Source: Stomorhina lunata (Eukaryota > Arthropoda > Insecta > Diptera > Rhiniidae). Taken from it: 64,000 nt of DNA. The stretch covers positions 55,615,000 to 55,678,999 of the forward strand of contig OW121740.1 of NCBI GenBank assembly GCA_933228675.1, in the 5' to 3' direction. The position numbers and the translations under genes are program-made. Positions 56,890 to 64,000 of this stretch are shown one piece after another. The notes under the pieces were generated by a model. That model saw only the letters and a list, made by a program, of their open reading frames with translations, ran no database searches and had not been told where the DNA came from. The stretch's first letter is position 1. Each line of letters opens with the position of its first letter.

Positions 56890-59800
56890 CTATAAAAATG
56901 TTGACGATGGGAAGAGTTTTCTATAGAAAAGTTGACGGTGGGAAGAGTTTTCTATAAAAAAGTTGACGGTGGGAATAGTTTTCTTAAGAAAAGTTGTCGG
57001 TGGGAAGAGTTTTCTTTAGAAAAGTTGACGGTGGGAAGAGTTTTCTATAGAAAAGTTGACGGTGGGAAGAGTTTTCTATAGAAAAGTTGACGGTGGGAAG
57101 AGTTTTCTATAGAAAAGTTGACGGTGGGAAGAGTTTTCTATAGAAAAGTTGACGGTGGGAAGAGTTTTCTATAGAAAAGTTGACGGTGGGAAGAGTTTTC
57201 CATAGAAAAGTTGACGGTGGGAAGAGTTTTCTATAGAAAAGTTGACGATGGGAAGAGTTTTCTATAGAAAAGTTGACGATGGGGAGAGTTTTCTTTAGAA
57301 AAGTTGAAAATGGGAAGAGTTTTCCATAGAAAAATTGACGGTATGAAGAGTTTTCTATAGAAAAGTTGACGATGGGAGGAGTTTTCTATAGAAAAGTTGA
57401 CGATGGGAAGAGTTTTCTACAGAAAAGTTGAAGATGGGAAGAGTTTTCTATAGAAAAGTTGACGATGGGAAGAGTTTTCTTTAGAAAAGTTGACGATGGG
57501 AAGAGTTTTCTATAGAAAAGTTGACGGTGGGAAGAGTTTTCTATAAAAAAGTTGACGGTGGGAATAGTTTTCTTAAGAAAAGTTGTCGGTGGGAAGAGTT
57601 TTCTTTAGAAAAGTTGACGGTGGGAAGAGTTTTCTATAGAAAAGTTGACGGTGGGAAGAGTTTTCTATAGAAAAGTTGACGGTGGGAAGAGTTTTCTATA
57701 GAAAAGTTGACGGTGGGAAGAGTTTTCTATAGAAAAGTTGACTGTGGGAAGAGTTTTCCATAGAAAAGTTGACGGTGGGAAGAGTTTTCTATAGAAAAGT
57801 TGACGATGGGAAGAGTTTTCTATAGAAAAGTTGACGATGGGGAGAGTTTTCTATAGAAAAGTTGAAAATGGGAAGAGTTTTCCATAGAAAAATTGACGGT
57901 ATGAAGAGTTTTCTATAGAAAAGTTGACGATGGGAGGAGTTTTCTATAGAAGAGTTGACGATGGGAAGAGTTTTCTACAGAAAAGTTGACGGTGGGAAGA
58001 GTTTTCTATAGAAAAGTTGACGATGGGAAGAGTTTTCTATAGAAAAGTTGACGATGGGAAGAGTTTTCTTTAGAAAAGTTAACGATGGGAAGAGTTTTCT
58101 TTAGAAAAGTTGACGATGTTAAGAGTTTTCTGCAGAAAAGTTGACGATAGAAAGAGTTTTCTATATAAAAGTTGACGATGGGAAAAGTTTTCTATAGAAA
58201 AGTTGACGATGGGAAGAGTTTTCTATAGAAAAGTTGACGATGGGAAGAGTTTTCTATAGAAAAGTTGACGATGGGAAGAGTTTTCTATAGAAAAGTTGAC
58301 GATGGGAAGAGTTTTCTATAGAAAAGTTGACGATGGGAAGAGTTTTCTATAGAAAAGTTGACGATGGGAAGAGTTTTCTATAGAAAAGTTGACGATGGGA
58401 AGAGTTTTTTATAGAAAAGTTGACGATGGGAAGAGTTTTCTATAGAAAAGTTGACGATGGGAAGAGTTTTCTATAGAAAAGTTGACGATGGGAAGAGTTT
58501 TCTATAGAAAAGTTGACGACGGGAAGAGTTTTCTATAGAAAAGTTGACTGTGGGAAGAGTTTTCTATAGAAAAGTTGACGATGGGAAGAGTTTTATATAG
58601 AAAAGTTGACGATGGGAAGAGTTTTCTATAGAAAAGTTGACGATGGGAGGAGTTTTCTATAGAAAAGTTGTCGGTGGGAAGAGTTTTTTATAGAAAAGTT
58701 GACGGTGGGAAGAGTTTTCTATAGAAAAGTTGACGATGGGAAGAGTTTTCTATAGAAAAGTTGACGATGGGGAAAGTTTTCTATAGAAAAGTTTACAATG
58801 GGAAGAGTTTTTCATAGAAAAATTGACGGTGGGAAGAGTTTTCTATAGAAAAGTTGTCGGTGGGAAGAGTTTTCTATAGAAAAGTTGTCGGTGGGAAGAG
58901 TTTTCTATAGAAAAGTTGTCGGTGGGAAGAGTTTTCTATAGAAAAGTTGTCGGTGGGAAGAGTTTTCTATAGAAAAGTTGTCGGTGGGAAGAGTTTTGTA
59001 TAGAAAAGTTGTCGGTGGGAAGAGTTTTCTATAGAAAAGTTGTCGGTGGGAAGAGTTTTCTATAGAAAAGTTGTCGGTGGGAAGAGTTTTCTATAGAAAA
59101 GTTGTCGGTGGGAAGAGTTTTCTATAGAAAAGTTGTTGGTGGGAAGAGTTTACTATAGAAAAGTTGTCGGTGGGAAGAGTTTTCTATAGAAAAGTTGACG
59201 ATGGGAAGAGTTTTCTATAGAAAAGTTGACGATGGGAAGAGTTTTCTATAGAAAAGTTGACGATGGGAAGAGTTTTCTATAGAAAAGTTGACGATGGGAG
59301 GAGTTTTCTATAGAAAAGTTGACGATGGGAGGAGTTTTCTATAGAAAAGTTGACGATGGGAGGAGTTTTCTATAGAAAAGTTGACGAGGGGAAGAGTTTT
59401 TTATAGAAATGTTTTCGATGGGAAGAGTTTTCTATAGAAAAGTTGACGATGGGAAGAGTTTTCTATAGCAAAGTTGACGATGGGATGAGTTTTCTATAGA
59501 AAAGTTGACGATGGGAAGAGTTTTCTATAGAAAAGTTGACGATGGGAAGAGTTTTCTATAGAAAAGTTGACGATGGGAAGAGTTTTCTATAGAAAAGTTG
59601 ACGATGGGAAGAGTTTTCTATAGAAAAGTTGACGATGGGAAGAGTTTTCTATAGAAAAGTTGACGATGGGAAGAGTTTTTTATAAAAAAGTTGACGATGG
59701 GAAGAGTTTTCTATAGAAAAGTTGACGATGGGAAGAGTTTTCTATATAAAAGTTGACGATGGGAAGAGGTTTCTATAGAAAAGTTGACGCTGGGAAGAGT

Positions 59801-62330
59801 TTTCTATAGAAAAGTTGACGATGGGAAGAGTTTTCTATAGAAACGTTGACGATGGGATTAGTTTTCTATAGAAAAGTTGACGATGGGAAGAGTTTTCTAT
59901 AGAAAAGTTGACGATGGGAAGAGTTTTCTATAGAAAAATTGACGATGGGAGGAGTTTTCTATAGAAAAGTTGACGATGGGAGGAGTTTTCTATAGAAAAG
60001 TTGACGATGGGAGGAGTTTTCTATAGAAAAGTTGACGATGGGGAGAGTTTTCTATAGAAAAGTTGACGATGGGAAGAGTTTTCTATAGAAAAGTTGACGA
60101 TGGGAAGAGTTTTCTATAGAAAAGTTGACGATGGGAAGAGTTTTCTATAGAAAAGTTGACGATGGGGAGAGTTTTCTATAGAAAAGTTTACAATGGGAAG
60201 AGTTTTTCATAGAAAAATTGACGGTGGGAAGAGTTTTCTATAGAAAAGTTGTCGGTGGGAAGAGTTTTCTATAGAAAAGTTGTCGGTGGGAAGAGTTTTC
60301 TATAGAAAAGTTGTCGGTGGGAAGAGTTTTCTATAGAAAAGTTGTCGGTGGGAAGAGTTTTCTATAGAAAAGTTGTCGGTGGGAAGAGTTTTCTATAGAA
60401 AAGTTGTTGGTGGGAAGAGTTTTCTATAGAAAAGTTGTCGGTGGGAAGAGTTTTCTATAGAAAAGTTGTCGGTGGGAAGAGTTTTCTATAGAAAAGTTGT
60501 CGGTGGGAAGAGTTTTCTATAGAAAAGTTGTCGGTGGGAAGAGTTTTCTATAGAAAAGTTGTCGGTGGGAAGAGTTTTCTATAGAAAAGTTGTCGGTGGG
60601 AAGAGTTTTCTATAGAAAAGTTGTCGGTGGGGAGAGTTTTCCATAGAAAAGTTGTCGGTGGGAAGAGTTTTCTATAGAAGAGTTGACGATGGGAGGAGTT
60701 TTCTATAGAAACGTTGACGATGGGAATAGTTTTCTATAGAAAAGTTGACGATGGGAAGAGTTTTCTATAGAAAAGTTGACGATGGGAAGAGTTTTCTATA
60801 GAAAAGTAGACGATGGGAAGAGTTTTCTATAGAAAAGTTGACGATGGGAGGAGTTTTCTATAGAAAAGTTGACGATGGGAGGAGTTTTCTATAGAAAAGT
60901 TGACGATGGGAGGAGTTTTCTATAGAAAAGTTGACGAGGGGAAGAGTTTTTTATAGAAAAGTTTTCGATGGGAAGAGTTTTCTATAGAAAAGTTGACGAT
61001 GGGAAGGGTTTTCTATAGCAAAGTTGACGATGGGATGAGTTTTCTATAGAAAAGTTGACGATGGGAAGAGTTTTCTATAGAAAAGTTGACGATGGGAAGA
61101 GTTTTCTATAGAAAAGTTGACGATGGGAAGAGTTTTCTATAGAAAAGTTGACGATGGGAAGAGTTTTCTATAGAAAAGTTGACGATGGGAAGAGTTTTTT
61201 ATAAAAAAGTTGACGATGGGAAGAGTTTTCTATAGAAAAGTTGACGATGGGAAGAGTTTTCTATATAAAAGTTGACGATGGGAAGAGGTTTCTATAGAAA
61301 AGTTGACGCTGGGAAGAGTTTTCTATAGAAAAGTTGACGATGGGAAGAGTTTTCTATAGAAAAGTTGACGATGGGAAGAGTTTTCTATAGAAACGTTGAC
61401 GATGGGATTAGTTTTCTATAGAAAAGTTGACGATGGGAAGAGTTTTCTATAGAAAAGTTGACGATGGGAAGAGTTTTCTATAGAAAAATTGACGATGGGA
61501 GGAGTTTTCTATAGAAAAGTTGACGATGGGAGGAGTTTTCTATAGAAAAGTTGACGATGGGAGGAGTTTTCTATAGAAAAGTTGACGAGGGGAAGAGGTT
61601 TTTATAGAAAAGTTGACGATGGGAAGAGTTTTCTATAGAAAAGTTGACGATGGGAAGAGTTTTCTATAGCAAAGTTGACGATGGAATGAGTTTTCTATAG
61701 AAGAGTTTTCTATAGAAAAGTTGACGATGGGAAGAGTTTTCTATAGAAAAGTTGACGATGGGAAGAGTTTTCTATAGAAAAGTTGACGATGGGAAGAGTT
61801 TTCTATAGAAAAGTTGACGATGGGAAGAGTTTTTTATAAAAAAGTTGACGATGGGAAGAGGTTTCTATAGAAAAGTTGACGATGGGAAGAGTTTTCTATA
61901 TAAAAGTTGACGATTGGAAGAGGTTTCTATAGAAAAGTTGACGCTGGGAAGAGTTTTCTATAGAAAAGTTGACGATGGGAAGAGTTTTCTATAGAAAAGT
62001 TGACGATGGGAAGAGTTTTCTATAGAAAAGTTGACGATGGGAAGAGTTTTCTATAGAAAAGTTGACGATGGGAAGAGTTTTCTATAGAAAAGTTGACGAT
62101 GGGAAGAGTTTTCTATAGAAAAGTTGACGATGGAAAGAGTTTTCTATAGAAAGGTTGTCGATGGGAAGAGTTTTTTTTATAGAAAAGTTGTCGGTGGGAA
62201 GAGTTTTTTATAGAAGAGTTGTTGATGGGAAGAGTTTTATATATAAAAGTTGTCGATGGGCAATGTTTGTTGGGTTGACTTTTTTATACAAAAGTTAGCG
62301 GACAGACTTTTCTATAGAAAACTTGTTAGA
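56890..62330. repeat. 31-bp palindromic satellite, block 2 (about 175 units)
   Basis: The unit is GGGAAGAGTTTTCTATAGA plus AAAGTTGACGAT. It falls in zones of GACGGTGGG (56.9-57.7 kb), GACGATGGG (most) and GTCGGTGGG (58.65-59.2 and 60.23-60.65 kb). Rare variants recur at fixed distances, which reveals higher-order copies: CTATAAAAAAGTTGACGGTGGGAATAG at 56951 and 57541 (about 19 units), GTTTACAATGGG at about 58790 and 60187 (45 units), GACGAGGGG at 59383, 60933 and 61584 (50 and 21 units). A half-unit junction lies near 61690. The right edge decays by 62330. Confidence 0.95.
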
Positions 62331-63503
62331 GGGATTGTTCTATAAAAATGTTAAAGTGCAGATTTTTGGTTACAAAATGCAGATATTGCAGATAAAATTT
62401 TTAAGTACCAAAAATGTACCTTTCGTATTACAAATTATCCCCTTTTGGTACATCACATCACAGATACCAACTTCACCTGTATCCAAGATAGTCTGTCTAC
62501 ATCATTAGTACGTGCAAGTGTCAGTAAACAATTATTCACTTGCAAGCGTTGATTACTGGGCTACGGGTAAAATCCATTGAACTACATTTTAGGTTGAAAT
62601 GAATGGAAATTTAACTCCTCAAACAACTACTGGTTTTTTCTTCAAATCTTACACAACTTTTCCAATAATGTTTTACTTATTTCTCATATAAGAAAATGAC
62701 TTAAAAAAATTGGATTTTCAAATACAACATTTCTAAAAAGTACCGCTTTTCTTAAGTTATGAATGGCTTTAAGCGAAAAATGCCCAATTTTCTTTATCTG
62801 TTTTTAGGCTTTTCTCAAATTTTATTTTGTTTAACAATCAAATCTCAAATGCGTAATAAAGACATATCCGAAAAAACTATAGAAAGCTGTAAAAATGCCG
62901 CAAGTTTAATTTTTTAAGAGTTTTAACTATTTTATTTTTATGGATTTTTTTCTAGCATTTGGCTATAAAAGGAGTCTTATAGGCCTTTTAACAATGTCTA
63001 TAAATTTTGCCTTAGACAAAAATGTAAAAGAACTTCTTAATTCTTAACATGAGATCCAATTGTTCTGGACTTGCAAATGCTCGTTAACCGTAACAACATC
63101 ATAATGAAGTTGCTGCATTTTCTTTAGACATGTTGCATGAAGTTTTCTTTTCCACCTTCAACAAATTGTTGCAAGAGAAGGAAGTGAAACTACTTTTTAA
63201 CGTGAGTAAAATAAGGAAATGCACTTGATTTTTGGCAGCAAGATTTGAACTTCTAAGAAGATTCTACAATAAATTTATGATCTTGGAAATGTTTCTTATT
63301 CATTTGGATTTGGACACAAGAAAAATAATGCACTCTAAATTGTTGCAACATGTCTCCATAATCAAGGTCTCATTTTTCATGCCACATAACTGGTAGCATT
63401 TTAGAATTTAAGATAGACGACAGCAGCTGACATCACCCGCAATTTCTGTTTAAAGATTTAAAATATTTTAGTTGCAAAAAAAGTGGAATTTAGTAGCAGA
63501 CAA
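62331..63503. other. unassigned sequence between two satellites
   Basis: AT-rich with no gene recognised; a 61-codon frame at 62323-62508 straddles the last decayed monomer. Confidence 0.45.
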
Positions 63504-64000
63504 AACTAGAACTAGACTATGACTAGACTATGACTAGACTATGACTAGACTATGACTAGACTATGACTAGACTATGACTAGACTATGACTAGACTATGAC
63601 TAGACTATGACTAGACTATGACTAGACTATGACTAGACTATGACTAGACTATGACTAGACTATGACTAGACTATGACTAGACTATGACTAGACTATGACT
63701 AGACTATGACTAGACTATGACTAGACTATGACTAGACTATGACTAGACTATGACTAGACTATGACTAAACTATGACTAGACTATGACTAGACTATGACTA
63801 GACTATGACTAGACTATGACTAGACTATGACTAGACTATGACTAGACTATGACTAGACTATGACTAGACTATGACTAGACTATGACTAGACTATGACTAG
63901 ACTATGACTAGACTATGACTAGACTATGACTAGACTATGACTAGACTATGACTAGACTATGACTAGACTATGACTAGACTATGACTAGACTATGACTAGA
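63504..64000. repeat. 11-bp satellite (GACTAGACTAT)n, runs off the window
   Basis: About 45 head-to-tail copies of GACTAGACTAT with one substitution seen (GACTAAACTAT near 63768). The left edge AAACTAGAACTAGACTATG shows the likely seed. Each unit holds CTAG. The true length is unknown because the array continues past 64000. Confidence 0.95.

Noticed and set aside
53888..62330. CRISPR-like array (regular repeats)
   Set aside because: Units are contiguous with no unique spacers and the context is eukaryotic; it is a satellite.

Overview
The window is repeat-dense eukaryotic DNA with no host gene I can support. It is AT-rich and packed with broken LINEs, mariners, (GTCY)n-bearing repeats, MITEs and tandem satellites. 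This points to an insect, most likely a higher (calyptrate) fly. The fly call rests on mini-me-like (GTCY)n elements (described from dipterans), a P-element-like MITE, Himar-type mariner protein motifs and jockey-type LINEs. It is inference, not an identification. The 7 kb of short-period satellite at the right end suggests heterochromatin.

Layout. 1-8.9 kb: LINE-b 3' ends, a (GTCY)n element, a complete TA-flanked mariner with a broken transposase, a tRNA-headed SINE and an unclassified repeat. 9-12.4 kb: a 3.4 kb DNA transposon with 28-bp TIRs and a 4-bp target duplication, inserted inside a mini-me-like repeat; its DDE-type transposase is shattered by frameshifts. 12.7-20.7 kb: a TTTGA-rich foldback MITE, a candidate solo LTR, LINE-b and LINE-c (jockey-like) fragments. 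20.7-29.2 kb: LINE-a copies, one with an 11-bp target duplication and a 412-codon RT frame, then a multi-level nest of transposons. 29-42.4 kb: palindromic rearranged repeats, a short internally deleted LINE-a copy, the most complete LINE-a (endonuclease plus RT), a P-like MITE with 31-bp TIRs and 8-bp target duplication, a 1.9 kb (GTCY)n element and a second mariner. 42.7-50.6 kb: LINE-a, b and c inserted into each other. 50.8-53.9 kb: a mariner relic and unassigned DNA. 53.9-62.3 kb: a 31-bp palindromic satellite in two blocks. 63.5 kb to the end: an almost perfect 11-bp satellite that runs out of the window.

The coding material is transposase or reverse transcriptase in various stages of decay; no pathway or operon is present. 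For convenience I call the LINE families a (endonuclease/RT, ends in AAGAAG-type tail), b (ends in TAAG repeats) and c (jockey-like, ends in poly-A). The more unusual items are the palindromic satellite with its subfamily zoning and higher-order repeats, the P-like MITE, the SINE-like deletion derivative of LINE-a, and a recurring pattern of perfect short-spacer inverted duplications inside transposons.
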